Source: Rossellomorea arthrocnemi
GTDB taxonomy: Bacteria; Bacillota; Bacilli; Bacillales; Bacillaceae_B
Direction: 5' to 3'
DNA length: 64,000 nt
NCBI RefSeq assembly: GCF_904424705.1
Contig: NZ_CAJGBF010000003.1
Span: 124,001-188,000, forward strand
Shown here: piece after piece, positions 36,724 to 46,493 of the stretch
Layout of the letters: each line of letters starts with the position of its first letter
Position numbering within the stretch: position 1 is the stretch's first letter
Position numbers and translations under genes: made by a program
Notes under the pieces: model-generated
Database searches by the model: none
What the model saw: only the letters and a program-made list of their open reading frames with translations
Told to the model about the DNA's origin: nothing

Positions 36724-37761
36724 GTGAGCGATCGTAAAGCAGCCTTAGATATGGCGTTAAAACAAATAGAAAAGCAGTTTGGTAAAGGCTCAATCATGAA
36801 GCTTGGGGAGAAAACGGATAGAAACGTAGTAACATGTCCAAGTGGTTCACTTGCGCTGGACGCTGCTCTTGGAATAGGCGGATATCCACGTGGAAGAATC
36901 ATCGAGGTATATGGTCCCGAATCATCCGGTAAGACAACAGTAGCACTTCATGCGATTGCAGAGGTACAGGCTCAAGGAGGTCAAGCAGCGTTCATTGATG
37001 CTGAGCACGCACTTGATCCCGAATATGCTCAAAAGCTTGGAGTAAACATAGATGAATTATTGCTTTCACAACCTGATACTGGTGAGCAGGCATTGGAAAT
37101 CGCTGAAGCACTTGTACGCAGTGGGGCGGTGGATGCCATCGTTATCGACTCCGTTGCTGCTCTTGTACCGAAAGCAGAAATCGAAGGAGAGATGGGAGAT
37201 GCTCACGTAGGTCTTCAAGCCCGTTTAATGTCACAGGCACTTCGTAAACTTTCCGGTGCCATCAACAAGTCGAAGACCATTGCGATTTTCATTAACCAAA
37301 TCCGTGAAAAGGTCGGTGTCATGTTCGGTAATCCTGAAACGACTCCAGGTGGACGCGCACTAAAGTTCTATTCTTCTGTACGTTTGGAAGTCCGTCGTGC
37401 TGAAACTCTAAAGCAGGGCAATGAAATGGTAGGGAATAAAACGAAGATCAAAGTTGTGAAAAATAAAGTGGCTCCACCTTTCCGTGTAGCTGAAGTCGAT
37501 ATCATGTACGGGGAAGGGATTTCTAAAGAAGGTGAAATCGTCGATCTTGGTTCTGAATTGGACATCGTTCAGAAAAGCGGTGCCTGGTATTCCTACAACG
37601 AAGAGCGCTTAGGTCAAGGCCGTGAGAATGCTAAGATTTTCCTAAAGGAAAATCCTGAGGTCCGTAATGAAATCATGCTGAAAATCCGTGAACATTACGG
37701 TTTGGATACCGGCCGTGCAGAAACGGATGATCAAGGTGAATTAAGTCTTTTAGAAGACTAA
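36724..37761 (+). CDS. recA: Recombinase RecA
   Basis: DNA strand-exchange protein and LexA co-protease, 345 residues. Walker [10 protein letters not shown] at residues 64-72, Walker [10 protein letters not shown]2 loop region with [36 protein letters not shown] 36724 after AAAGGAGGA gives the family length; the longer open frame back to 36607 overlaps the promoter and is not coding. A terminator-like hairpin follows. Confidence 0.98.
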   Translation: MSDRKAALDMALKQIEKQFGKGSIMKLGEKTDRNVVTCPSGSLALDAALGIGGYPRGRIIEVYGPESSGKTTVALHAIAEVQAQGGQAAFIDAEHALDPEYAQKLGVNIDELLLSQPDTGEQALEIAEALVRSGAVDAIVIDSVAALVPKAEIEGEMGDAHVGLQARLMSQALRKLSGAINKSKTIAIFINQIREKVGVMFGNPETTPGGRALKFYSSVRLEVRRAETLKQGNEMVGNKTKIKVVKNKVAPPFRVAEVDIMYGEGISKEGEIVDLGSELDIVQKSGAWYSYNEERLGQGRENAKIFLKENPEVRNEIMLKIREHYGLDTGRAETDDQGELSLLED

Positions 37762-37769
37762 ATGTGTGG

Positions 37770-37806
37770 ATGAGAAGCAGCCGTGATTTGGTTTGCTTCT
37801 CTTTAT
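37770..37806 (+). terminator. recA terminator
   Basis: Stem GAGAAGCA/TGCTTCTC with a 14-nt loop, then TTTATT. Confidence 0.6.
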
Positions 37807-38047
37807 TATGTATGGGAATAGAGGTATTGGTGGAAAATAGTAACAATCCTATTTCTCAATAACAGAGTGCAATCAGTGTAAATGAGAGATTACATACCTT
37901 GATTGTCCAGTTATACTTGCAACGGGTCAAAAAATTTGAAAAAGATGGTTTTGGTAAAAAAGCATTCTTAAGCCCACTGTAACAGTGTCATTTTTTGTCG
38001 ATTGCAAAAAAACCCTTGAGAAATCTAGTGATAGAGGGCTCAACCCC

Positions 38048-38076
38048 TTGACAATAAATTTTCAGAGATTTAAAAT
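38048..38076 (+). promoter_or_regulatory. Sigma-A promoter of rny
   Basis: TTGACA at 38048-38053 (consensus) and TAAAAT at 38071-38076, spacing 17. It leaves a leader of about 125 nt before rny. The rest of the 37807-38210 gap is AT-rich and shows no other recognised element. Confidence 0.75.
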
Positions 38077-38210
38077 TAACATGTATATTTTACAAATTTT
38101 TCGAATGAATATTTGAAAGCCTAGCGCTGTATATTTTGTTCAAAGTGAGCAATGTACAAGCCGACATGTAAAAAACATGATGACAGTTCATAGCAAGAGG
38201 AGGTGAAATA

Positions 38211-39770
38211 ATGCAACCTATTACAATCATCTTCATTTTGCTTGGCCTAATCGTCGGTGTAGTTGTTGGATACCTAATTCGTAAGTCCATTGCTGAAGCA
38301 AAGATTGCTGGTGCTAAAGGTTCAGCGGAGCAGATTTTAGAAGATGCGAAGCGCGAGGCAGATGCTCTGAAGAAAGAAGCACTTTTGGAAGCAAAGGATG
38401 AAAATCATAAACTTCGCACTGAAATGGAAAATGACCTTCGTGAACGAAGAAATGAATTGCAAAAACAAGAAAATCGTTTGATGCAAAAAGAGGAAAACCT
38501 CGATCGGAAAGATGAAACGCTTGATAAGCGTGAAGCCTTACTCGAGAGAAAAGAGGGGACTCTTAACGAGAGACAACAACATATTGAAGAGACGGAAAGC
38601 AAAGTGGACGAGATGGTACGATCACAGCAAACAGAGCTAGAACGTATCTCGAGCCTGACTCGTGATGAAGCGAAAGGAATCATTCTTGACCGCGTTGAAA
38701 ATGAACTCTCCCATGATATTGCTATTATGGTCAGAGAGCATGAAACCCGTGCGAAGGAAGATGCGGATAAGAAGGCGAAAGAAGTCCTTTCACTGGCTAT
38801 TCAACGTTGTGCTGCTGAACATGTGGCAGAAACAACTGTTAGTGTTGTGAACCTACCGAATGATGAGATGAAAGGTCGAATTATTGGGCGAGAAGGACGT
38901 AACATTCGTACGCTGGAAACACTTACGGGTATTGATTTGATTATTGATGATACTCCTGAGGCAGTTATTCTTTCTGGTTTTGATCCGATTCGTAGAGAAA
39001 CGGCTCGAATTGCATTAGAGAAATTAGTACAGGATGGTCGTATCCACCCTGCACGAATTGAAGAAATGGTGGATAAATCCCGCCGTGAAGTGGATGAATA
39101 TATCCGTGAAATTGGTGAACAGACAACATTTGAAGTTGGTGTTCACGGTCTTCACCCGGATTTAATTAAGATTCTAGGACGTTTAAAATACCGTACTAGC
39201 TACGGTCAGAATGTTCTAAAACACTCAATGGAAGTAGCATATCTTTCTGGATTACTCGCAGCAGAGCTTGGCGAAGACGAAAGACTTGCTAAACGTGCCG
39301 GATTACTTCATGATATCGGAAAAGCGATTGACCATGAAGTGGAAGGAAGCCACGTGGAAATTGGTGTTGAACTTGCAACGAAATACAAAGAACACCCTGT
39401 AGTCGTCAATAGTATCGCCTCTCACCACGGAGATACTGAACCAACGTCAATCATTGCGGTCCTTGTTGCAGCAGCTGATGCATTGTCCGCTGCCAGACCT
39501 GGAGCAAGAAGTGAGACGCTTGAGAACTATATCCGTAGACTGGAGAAGCTTGAAGAAATCTCAGAGTCTTATGAAGGCGTCGAGAAATCCTTCGCGATAC
39601 AGGCTGGCCGTGAAGTCCGTATTATGGTACGACCGGAAGCCATTGACGATTTGGAATCTCACCGATTGGCAAGAGATATCCGTAAACGGATCGAAGATGA
39701 ACTTGATTATCCAGGCCATATAAAAGTAACGGTCATCCGTGAAACAAGGGCTGTCGAATATGCAAAATAA
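38211..39770 (+). CDS. rny: Ribonuclease Y
   Basis: Membrane-anchored endoribonuclease that starts bulk mRNA decay. The 519-residue product has an N-terminal transmembrane helix (residues 4-23), a long charged coiled coil (about 30-200), a KH domain ([24 protein letters not shown], about 215) and an HD domain with [12 protein letters not shown] (about 364). It starts at ATG 38211 after GAGGAGGTGA. Confidence 0.97.
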   Translation: MQPITIIFILLGLIVGVVVGYLIRKSIAEAKIAGAKGSAEQILEDAKREADALKKEALLEAKDENHKLRTEMENDLRERRNELQKQENRLMQKEENLDRKDETLDKREALLERKEGTLNERQQHIEETESKVDEMVRSQQTELERISSLTRDEAKGIILDRVENELSHDIAIMVREHETRAKEDADKKAKEVLSLAIQRCAAEHVAETTVSVVNLPNDEMKGRIIGREGRNIRTLETLTGIDLIIDDTPEAVILSGFDPIRRETARIALEKLVQDGRIHPARIEEMVDKSRREVDEYIREIGEQTTFEVGVHGLHPDLIKILGRLKYRTSYGQNVLKHSMEVAYLSGLLAAELGEDERLAKRAGLLHDIGKAIDHEVEGSHVEIGVELATKYKEHPVVVNSIASHHGDTEPTSIIAVLVAAADALSAARPGARSETLENYIRRLEKLEEISESYEGVEKSFAIQAGREVRIMVRPEAIDDLESHRLARDIRKRIEDELDYPGHIKVTVIRETRAVEYAK

Positions 39771-39774
39771 GAGG

Positions 39775-39817
39775 TTGACTTGAAAAGGGATATCCCTTTT
39801 CAAGTCAGCTTTTTTTA
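39775..39817 (+). terminator. rny terminator
   Basis: Perfect 15-bp-arm palindrome GACTTGAAAAGGGAT/ATCCCTTTTCAAGTC (39777-39806), then AGCTTTTTTT. Confidence 0.9.
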
Positions 39818-39910
39818 TCGTCTATATGATCCTGGAATGGATGAATAGATGGCAAGTTATTTGTGTTACAATAACCACAAGACTGAATACATATGGAGAA
39901 GGGAATTTAC

Positions 39911-40714
39911 ATGAAAATATTATTTGTTGGAGATGTTGTCGGTTCAATGGGCCGAGAGATGATTAAAGAATACCTGCCAAAGCTGAAAAAGAAGCATTCA
40001 CCTGATTTTACGATCGTTAATGGCGAGAATGCAGCATCAGGCAGGGGGATTACAGAGAAAATATATAAACAATTTTTACAAGATGGTGCAAATATGGTTA
40101 CCCTGGGAAATCACACGTGGGATAATAAAGATATCTTCAATTTTATCGATTCCTCTAAGCAAATGGTACGACCAGCCAATTTTCCTGATGGAACCCCGGG
40201 AAGCGGTCTGGTGTTTGCTGAGGTGTATGGCAAAGAGGTTGCCGTCATCAACGCTCAAGGAAGAACCTTTATGCCTCCTCTGGATGATCCGTTTAAGGCA
40301 CTAGATGAACTGGTTGATGAAGCCAAGAAGAGAACATCCATAATCTTTGTTGATTTTCATGCAGAAGCCACAAGCGAGAAGCAGGCGGTCGGATGGTTCT
40401 TGGATGGCCGTGTGTCAGCAGTAATTGGAACCCATACGCATGTACAAACGGCAGACAACCGCATACTACCGAATGGGACAGCCTTTATGTGTGATGTTGG
40501 TATGACCGGTCCTTACGATGAAGTATTAGGAATGAGTAAGGAATCCGTCTTAAAAAGGTTCCAAACCAGCTTACCTGTCCGTTTTGAAGTACCCAAAACG
40601 GGACGTAAGATTTTAAGTGCATGTTTAATCGATATAGATAACAAAACAGGTAAAGCGAAAAAAGTTGATCGTATTTTAATTAACGAAGATCATCCATTTA
40701 TGGCAGAATATTAA
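39911..40714 (+). CDS. ymdB: YmdB family metallophosphoesterase
   Basis: A 267-residue binuclear metallophosphoesterase related to the 2',3'-cAMP phosphodiesterase YmdB that switches between biofilm and motility gene expression in B. subtilis. Metal-binding motifs seen are FVGDVVGS (about residue 8), NGENAA, LGNHTWDN and VDFHAEATSEK, and GTHTHVQT. ATG 39911 follows GGAGAAGGG; the in-frame ATG at 39893 has no ribosome binding site. In its conserved position between rny and spoVS. Confidence 0.95.
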   Translation: MKILFVGDVVGSMGREMIKEYLPKLKKKHSPDFTIVNGENAASGRGITEKIYKQFLQDGANMVTLGNHTWDNKDIFNFIDSSKQMVRPANFPDGTPGSGLVFAEVYGKEVAVINAQGRTFMPPLDDPFKALDELVDEAKKRTSIIFVDFHAEATSEKQAVGWFLDGRVSAVIGTHTHVQTADNRILPNGTAFMCDVGMTGPYDEVLGMSKESVLKRFQTSLPVRFEVPKTGRKILSACLIDIDNKTGKAKKVDRILINEDHPFMAEY

Positions 40715-40741
40715 ATGTTTTCTCTCCTTTTTCGGTGTAGC

Positions 40742-40767
40742 CGGAATGATTTGTCCATTTCCTGAAT
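40742..40767 (+). promoter_or_regulatory. Sigma-H-like promoter of spoVS
   Basis: CGGAATG at 40742-40748 (consensus AGGAATT) and GAAT at 40764-40767 fit the sigma-H pattern. spoVS is known to be sigma-H-controlled in B. subtilis. The 5' leader would be about 75 nt. Confidence 0.45.
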
Positions 40768-40850
40768 ATAGTATCAGTGGAATCATTTATACCAAGTTTG
40801 TTCTTTACCACGGACATACGGTATGGGGGAAATGACAAGGAGGAAAAGGA

Positions 40851-41111
40851 ATGGAAATATTAAAAGTTTCAGCAAAATCTAATCCTAATTCTGTAGCTGG
40901 TGCACTCGCCGGTGTTCTTCGTGAGAGAGGAGGGGCCGAGATTCAAGCAATCGGTGCAGGAGCTTTAAATCAAGCTGTTAAAGCTGTTGCCATTGCAAGA
41001 GGATTTGTGGCTCCCAGTGGTTTAGATTTAATATGTATCCCGGCATTTACAGATATTCTGATCGACGGAGAAGAGCGTACGGCGATAAAGTTGATCGTGG
41101 AACCAAGATAA
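40851..41111 (+). CDS. spoVS: Stage V sporulation protein S
   Basis: An 86-residue Alba-like protein, one of the most conserved sporulation proteins. The sequence MEILKVSAKSNPNSVAGALA with QAIGAGALNQAVKAVAIARG is diagnostic. SpoVS affects completion of septation and coat assembly in B. subtilis; it may bind nucleic acid. ATG 40851 follows AAGGAGGAAAAGG. Confidence 0.97.
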   Translation: MEILKVSAKSNPNSVAGALAGVLRERGGAEIQAIGAGALNQAVKAVAIARGFVAPSGLDLICIPAFTDILIDGEERTAIKLIVEPR

Positions 41112-41116
41112 TAAAT

Positions 41117-41163
41117 CAAAGGCTGTTCATTAAAGGAGACTCTTTAGTGGACAGCCTTTATAT
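41117..41163 (+). terminator. spoVS terminator
   Basis: Long stem AAAGGCTGT.CA..TAAAG/CTTTA.TG.ACAGCCTTT followed by ATATTATTT. Confidence 0.75.
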
Positions 41164-41211
41164 TATTTATTAACATACTTACAAGGAAAAGGACTGAAAG
41201 GAAGAGCAAAT

Positions 41212-42135
41212 ATGATATTCGATGCACACTGTGATGTACTGCTAAAGCTTTACTTAGAAAAAGGGAGTGGGGCATTTCAATCCAAGAATTCATTACATAT
41301 TACATATCCTCAATTACAGCAAAGGGAGAGTAAAGTTCAGCTGTTTGCAATCTATATCCCATCCAGCCTTAAGCCGGGGCAACGTTTTCAAGCAGCACTT
41401 GAGATGGTGAACTTGTTTCATAATCAGGTTCTTATTCCGAATCCTAAGATGAAATTAGTCACCTCGAAAAAGGAAGTAGAACGTCTTTCGCAAGATGAAA
41501 TAGGGGCGATGCTCACCTTGGAAGGTGCTGAAGCAGTAGAAGAGGATCTCACGAAACTAGAGATTCTGTACAGGCTTGGTGTCCGTTCCGTAGGTCTGAC
41601 GTGGAATTGGGCCAATGCTGCTGCAGATGGGGCACTTGAACCAAGAGGCGGAGGGTTGACCAATTTCGGATATGATATCGTCTCGTTCCTTAATAGGAAG
41701 AGACTTTGGACAGATGTCTCCCATCTTTGTGAAAAAGCATTCTGGGATGTGATTGAATCTGCTGAATATCCGATAGCCTCCCATTCCAACGCCTACTCTA
41801 TTTGTCCCCACCCTCGAAATTTAAAAAATGATCAAATAGAGGCACTTATTAAAAAGAACAGCGTAATGGGTATTACCTTTGTACCACCATTTTTAAACAA
41901 AAGAGGTGCAGCGGAAATCTCTGATGTGATCAGACACATCGAACATGTCTGCAGTATTGGTGGGGAGGACCATATCGGATTTGGTTCAGATTTTGACGGC
42001 ATATCCGAAACCGTCCAAGGACTATCCTCATACATCCAATATGATAATTTAATCAACACTCTCCAACGATACTACAATGAAAAGCAAGTGGAGAAATTCT
42101 TATTCCAGAACTTCTTTGAGAGATTACCTGATTGA
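41212..42135 (+). CDS. Membrane-dipeptidase-type M19 peptidase
   Basis: A 307-residue zinc dipeptidase of peptidase family M19 (renal dipeptidase type). Metal ligands are visible in FDAHCDVLLK (HxD, residues 5-7), LEGAEAVEED (bridging Glu), the SHL segment, ASHSNAYSICPHPRNL and FGSDFDGI. There is no signal peptide or membrane helix, so it is cytoplasmic; members also cleave D-amino-acid dipeptides. ATG 41212 follows a GGAAGAG-like site. It has its own terminator. Confidence 0.9.
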   Translation: MIFDAHCDVLLKLYLEKGSGAFQSKNSLHITYPQLQQRESKVQLFAIYIPSSLKPGQRFQAALEMVNLFHNQVLIPNPKMKLVTSKKEVERLSQDEIGAMLTLEGAEAVEEDLTKLEILYRLGVRSVGLTWNWANAAADGALEPRGGGLTNFGYDIVSFLNRKRLWTDVSHLCEKAFWDVIESAEYPIASHSNAYSICPHPRNLKNDQIEALIKKNSVMGITFVPPFLNKRGAAEISDVIRHIEHVCSIGGEDHIGFGSDFDGISETVQGLSSYIQYDNLINTLQRYYNEKQVEKFLFQNFFERLPD

Positions 42136-42146
42136 TTACAATTCAA

Positions 42147-42186
42147 GCCATTAAAGGGAAAACCTATAGTGGCTTATTATTTTGCC
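42147..42186 (+). terminator. Dipeptidase gene terminator
   Basis: Imperfect stem AAGCCATTAAAGG/CCTATAGTGGCTT, then ATTATTTT. The remaining gap to 42365 shows no clear element. Confidence 0.6.
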
Positions 42187-42365
42187 AAAGTGGACGTGCT
42201 TACTATCTTAATCTCTTTAATACAGTAGTGATTTAAATAGAAAAGTGATAAACTGATAGAGAGAATAAATTGAATAGATTGCAACAGTAATAGATGAATG
42301 ATCCTAATGAAGAGAATATGCTTCAAAGATAGATGTTGCAAATAATGATTGAAGGGGTGTAGTAA

Positions 42366-44108
42366 ATGAAGGAACAGCTTTCATGGAAAGTCGGCGGCCA
42401 GCAAGGTGAAGGAATTGAGAGTACAGGTGAGATCTTTTCCATGGCCCTCAATCGCCTTGGGTATTTCTTATATGGTTACCGCCATTTCTCCTCTCGTATA
42501 AAAGGAGGACATACAAACAATAAGATTCGTGTAAGTACTACTCAAGTACGTGCAATTGCTGACGATTTAGATATTCTGGTCGCATTTGACCAAGAAACGA
42601 TTGATGTGAATTATAAGGAATTACATAGCGCAGGTGTCATTATCGCGGATGCGAAGTTCAAGCCCGTGAAGCCTGAAGATACGGAAGCTTCCCTATATGT
42701 TATTCCGTTCACTGAATTAGCGACGGAACTGGGTACTTCCCTTATGAAGAATATGGTGGCAGTAGGTTCGACATGTGCCGTATTAAATCTCGATCCAACT
42801 GTTTTCAAGGAAGTCGTGGATGAAATCTTCGGCCGCAAAGGTGATACGGTAGTAGAGAAAAACATGGAAGCCATTAAGCAGGGATTCCAAACGATGAAAT
42901 CAGAACTCGGAGACAAGGTCGGTTCCCTGCAACTGAAAGAAGCTGACGGAAATAAACGCATGTTCATGATCGGAAATGACGCCATTGCTCTTGGAGCGCT
43001 GGCAGGAGGTGTTCGATTGATGGCTGCCTACCCGATCACGCCGGCATCTGAAATCATGGAGTACCTCATTAAAAAACTGCCAATGGTTGGTGGTACTGTC
43101 ATTCAAACGGAGGATGAGATTGCCGCGGCCACAATGGCTATCGGAGCGAACTATGGAGGGATCCGTTCCTTCACGGCTTCAGCCGGACCCGGCCTTTCAT
43201 TAATGATGGAAGCGATAGGACTATCCGGAATGACAGAACAGCCCCTTGTAGTAGTGGATACGCAGCGCGGGGGACCCTCGACAGGTCTGCCGACCAAACA
43301 GGAACAGTCTGATTTGATGGCGATGATTTATGGCACACATGGTGAGATTCCTAAGATTGTCCTGGCTCCAAGTACTGTTCAGGAGGCTTTCTATGATACA
43401 GTTGAAGCCTTTAACCTGGCGGAAGAATATCAATGCCCGGTCATCATTCTTTCCGACCTCCAGCTCTCTTTAGGGAAACAAACCGTGGAACCCCTCGATT
43501 ACAGTAAAGTCGAGATACGCAGAGGAAAGCTTGCAGCGAACGAATCTGAATTAGAGGAATTAGAGCCTAAGAAGTATTATAAGCGATTTGAAGTGACAGA
43601 AGATGGTGTATCGCCTCGTGTCATCCCGGGGATGAAAAACGGTATTCATCACGTCACAGGTGTAGAACATGATGAAACCGGAAAACCATCTGAATCTCCG
43701 GTGAACAGACAAGCACAGATGGATAAACGTATGCGTAAACTTGAGAAAATCAAATTCCAGAAACCGATCCATACCCGTGCACCTCATGAAGAGGCCGACT
43801 TATTATTAGTTGGATTTAACTCAACACGAGGAGTGATTGAAGAAGCGATGGGGCGTTTGGAAGCAGATGGATTGAAAGTGAACCATGCCCATGTCCGTTT
43901 GATTCATCCTTTCCCGGCAACGGAACTGGAACCACTTATGCAATCTGCGAGGAAAGTGGTTGTGATCGAGAATAATGCCACCGGTCAATTAGCCAACATT
44001 ATCAAAATGAATGTAGGGTATGGGAATAAAATCGTTAAAATGACAAAGTATGATGGAACACCATACTTGCCAAATGAAATTCATTCAAGATGTAAGGAGT
44101 TGAACTAA
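42366..44108 (+). CDS. korA: 2-oxoacid:ferredoxin oxidoreductase, alpha (gamma-alpha fused) subunit
   Basis: A 580-residue subunit of a 2-oxoacid (probably 2-oxoglutarate) oxidoreductase. Residues 1-180 form the gamma domain (GGQQGEGIESTGEIF); the alpha domain starts at about residue 198 with GNDAIALGALAGGVRLMAAYPITPASEIMEYL, followed by TASAGPGLSLMMEAIGLSGMTE. The C-terminal domain has LLVGFNSTRG. It works with KorB, 3 nt downstream. It couples acyl-CoA formation to ferredoxin reduction. Confidence 0.94.
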   Translation: MKEQLSWKVGGQQGEGIESTGEIFSMALNRLGYFLYGYRHFSSRIKGGHTNNKIRVSTTQVRAIADDLDILVAFDQETIDVNYKELHSAGVIIADAKFKPVKPEDTEASLYVIPFTELATELGTSLMKNMVAVGSTCAVLNLDPTVFKEVVDEIFGRKGDTVVEKNMEAIKQGFQTMKSELGDKVGSLQLKEADGNKRMFMIGNDAIALGALAGGVRLMAAYPITPASEIMEYLIKKLPMVGGTVIQTEDEIAAATMAIGANYGGIRSFTASAGPGLSLMMEAIGLSGMTEQPLVVVDTQRGGPSTGLPTKQEQSDLMAMIYGTHGEIPKIVLAPSTVQEAFYDTVEAFNLAEEYQCPVIILSDLQLSLGKQTVEPLDYSKVEIRRGKLAANESELEELEPKKYYKRFEVTEDGVSPRVIPGMKNGIHHVTGVEHDETGKPSESPVNRQAQMDKRMRKLEKIKFQKPIHTRAPHEEADLLLVGFNSTRGVIEEAMGRLEADGLKVNHAHVRLIHPFPATELEPLMQSARKVVVIENNATGQLANIIKMNVGYGNKIVKMTKYDGTPYLPNEIHSRCKELN

Positions 44109-44111
44109 TCC

Positions 44112-44978
44112 ATGGCTACCTTCAAAGATTTCAGGAATAACGTTAAACCAAACTGGTGTCCTGGGTGTGGAGACTTCTCAGTACAAGCAGCGATCCAACG
44201 GGCGTCTGCTAATATAGGTCTTGACCCGGAACAGTTAGCGGTCGTTTCAGGGATCGGATGTTCAGGTCGTATATCAGGATACATTAATTCGTACGGTTTT
44301 CACGGAATCCATGGACGATCGCTTCCGATTGCCCAAGGATTAAAGATGGCCAACAAAGATTTAACGGTCATCGCTTCAGGAGGGGATGGTGATGGATTTG
44401 CTATCGGTCTTGGTCATACGATCCATGCGATCCGTCGTAATGTCGATGTGACATACATCGTCATGGACAATCAAATATACGGATTAACCAAGGGACAGAC
44501 GTCTCCGCGTTCGTCTTCCGGTTTCAAAACCAAGTCAACGCCGCAGGGATCAATCGAGCCTGCCCTAGATCCAATGGAAATGGCCTTGTCAGCTGGTGCA
44601 ACCTTTGTAGCCCAAAGCTTCTCCTCTGACTTGAAAGAGCTGACAGCATTGATCGAAGCAGGACTTAACCATAAAGGTTTCTCCCTGATTAATGTGTTCA
44701 GTCCTTGTGTAACCTATAATAAAATCAATACGTACGATTGGTTCAAAGAAAACCTCACAAAACTTGCTGACGTAGAAGGCTATGACCCATCTAATCGGGA
44801 ACAGGCCATGAATACGCTAATGGAGAAAGATGGACTGGTCACTGGTTTGATTTATCAAAACAAAGAACAGCCTTCCTATCAGGACCTCGTGTCAGGCTAT
44901 TCAGAAGAGCCTCTCAGTACTCATGATTTAAGATTAGATGAAAGTAAATTTGATGAATTAGTAAAAGAATTTATGTAA
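44112..44978 (+). CDS. korB: 2-oxoacid:ferredoxin oxidoreductase, beta subunit
   Basis: A 288-residue thiamine-diphosphate-binding subunit. The N-terminus has NWCPGCGDF, and the TPP motif reads GGDGDGFAIG followed by the Asn of YIVMDNQIYGLTKGQ. It follows AAGGAG. In related Bacillus genomes miaB, ricA and cotE usually come next; here an accessory block begins instead. Confidence 0.95.
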   Translation: MATFKDFRNNVKPNWCPGCGDFSVQAAIQRASANIGLDPEQLAVVSGIGCSGRISGYINSYGFHGIHGRSLPIAQGLKMANKDLTVIASGGDGDGFAIGLGHTIHAIRRNVDVTYIVMDNQIYGLTKGQTSPRSSSGFKTKSTPQGSIEPALDPMEMALSAGATFVAQSFSSDLKELTALIEAGLNHKGFSLINVFSPCVTYNKINTYDWFKENLTKLADVEGYDPSNREQAMNTLMEKDGLVTGLIYQNKEQPSYQDLVSGYSEEPLSTHDLRLDESKFDELVKEFM

Positions 44979-44983
44979 TGGAA

Positions 44984-45020
44984 GAAACCGGACATCTTTA
45001 GGGGTCCGGTTTGTTTTTTA
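44984..45020 (+). terminator. Terminator shared by korAB and the converging coiled-coil gene
   Basis: Stem AAACCGGAC/GTCCGGTTT followed by GTTTTTTAATTT on the plus strand. It overlaps the 3' end of the minus-strand gene at 44998, so it lies at a convergent junction. Confidence 0.75.
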
Positions 45021-45996
45021 ATTTGTTGATTTCTTCATTCAGGAGTGCGTTGGTAAATTGAAGGTGATGAATAGTATTCTCATAATTTTTCAGAGTATCT
45101 TTCATCGTGCCAGAGTCTTTATCATCGAAGGCGAAGACTTCATCCTTCATTTCTTTGATGCTCATTCTTACTGTTTGGAGTGAATGGGTGTATAGATTTT
45201 TATCATCCTGCAATTTTTGAACTTCTACCTGTAATTGCTGAATGGATGCTTCGTTGCATTTTTGTATTTGAAGTGCATGTTCGAGTTGTTCCTTTTGAAG
45301 CTTTATGACATATTCATAATAGAGCTTGGATTCAGTCAGAAGCTTATGGGATTCATATATTTCAACCTCACTTAAATAAAGCCGGTCCCTTAAGCATTCA
45401 TTGTCATTCATGAGTCGATTATTTTCTTCTTCGTCAAAGCTTCTCTCCATCAACAAGTGTTGATACTGTGATGCCACCACTTCATTTAAATCCTTTTCAA
45501 GCTCCCATAACTCGATTTCCTTTTTATATAACTGTAAATGTAAAGCCTGGTTAGTCTTTAGTAGGAGATCCTTCTCTTTTAATAGGTAGCTATTCTCATC
45601 TTGTAATGTATTGATTTGATTTTCAAGGGACTCCGTTTTTTTAAGGTCTTTTTCTGTTTGTGTACTTGAATCCTTTACATAATGAAGAATATGCTTGCGA
45701 AGTTGATCCTTGACTTGGTTCAGGAGGGAGCGAAGCTTTTTCACTTCTCTTTCCTGTGCTGTAAAAAGAGCCTGGTATTTTGAAGACTCTTGGTTTTTTT
45801 CCAAATCCTTGCTTTTGAGTTGTTGAAGATACGTTTCCATCTGGCTTCTTAAGTGATCATTTTCTTTCTCTAAGGTGATATATCTTTGGGTAAGGTATTT
45901 GTCTTCTAACGATTCACATTTATTTTTGTACTTATTCATTTCAGATTTGTAATGGATGATTTGCTGCTGAAGCTGGATGGGAGAAAGCTGTCTCAT
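44998..45996 (-). CDS. Long coiled-coil protein, unrecognised
   Basis: A 332-residue protein that is almost wholly alpha-helical coiled coil: heptad-like Leu/Ile with many Glu, Lys and Gln from about residue 5 to 325. No signal peptide, membrane helix or enzyme motif was seen. The start ATG at 45996 follows AAAGGAG. A sigma-K-type -10 box (CATATTATA) lies 31-39 bp upstream. It is divergent from the cysteine-rich protein gene at 46494 and resembles in style the second coiled-coil protein at 47760. I infer a structural or scaffold protein of a spore layer; the family is not recognised. Confidence 0.75.
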   Translation of the reverse strand: MRQLSPIQLQQQIIHYKSEMNKYKNKCESLEDKYLTQRYITLEKENDHLRSQMETYLQQLKSKDLEKNQESSKYQALFTAQEREVKKLRSLLNQVKDQLRKHILHYVKDSSTQTEKDLKKTESLENQINTLQDENSYLLKEKDLLLKTNQALHLQLYKKEIELWELEKDLNEVVASQYQHLLMERSFDEEENNRLMNDNECLRDRLYLSEVEIYESHKLLTESKLYYEYVIKLQKEQLEHALQIQKCNEASIQQLQVEVQKLQDDKNLYTHSLQTVRMSIKEMKDEVFAFDDKDSGTMKDTLKNYENTIHHLQFTNALLNEEINKLKNKPDP

Positions 45997-46026
45997 GTCT
46001 ATAAGCTCCTTTCGGCAGTTTTCTAA

Positions 46027-46055
46027 TATAATATGTAATCAGGCGCATGAACGGT
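46027..46055 (-). promoter_or_regulatory. Sigma-K-like promoter for the 45996 coiled-coil gene
   Basis: On the minus strand CATATTATA (46035-46027) matches CATANNNTA exactly. An AC (46055-46054) lies 18 bp upstream, slightly longer than the usual 15-17. Confidence 0.5.
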
Positions 46056-46071
46056 ATTTGTCCATGAAAGA

Positions 46072-46103
46072 AGCCATGTAAACTTCCCAGCGTTTACATG
46101 GCT
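46072..46103 (+). terminator. Hairpin between two divergent genes
   Basis: AGCCATGTAAA/TTTACATGGCT is an 11-bp perfect stem with a 10-nt loop, followed on the plus strand by TTTATATATATAT. It lies between the divergent promoters, with no plus-strand gene just upstream, so its purpose is unclear. The rest of 45997-46493 is AT-rich and holds only the two promoters. Confidence 0.5.
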
Positions 46104-46425
46104 TTTATATATATATAATTAATATCATTGCAATGATAGGATAATCGTTCACGTTCGTAATATTCATTTAAAGGAAGCAGCGTAACCGTAAGAGTTGAAT
46201 CAATCTATATATGAATGTGTCATTTTTGATGTCAATATAATTATCAGGCATGTTTCATTCAATTTTTGTGTAACATTCCTCCTTTCCTTATGGTATATGA
46301 TATGTCGGTTGAGATGCCGATGTACTGTCAAACGTCTATAGAATCAGCCTATTTTTTAGTAGTATTTAAAAAACTATTAATACGCCTATTAATTTTTTTT
46401 TTGAATAAATAGGTATTTACTCTAT

Positions 46426-46452
46426 ACCAATTTCCTCCTCGTCCATAGGATA
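46426..46452 (+). promoter_or_regulatory. Sigma-K promoter of the cysteine-rich protein gene
   Basis: AC at 46426-46427, a 16-bp spacer, and CATAGGATA at 46444-46452: an exact match to the sigma-K pattern AC-16-CATANNNTA. The expected start leaves about 35 nt of leader, containing AAAGGAAG. Confidence 0.65.
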
Positions 46453-46493
46453 TAGTGTGATATAAATATTCATTAAAAGAAAGGAAGATTTGT

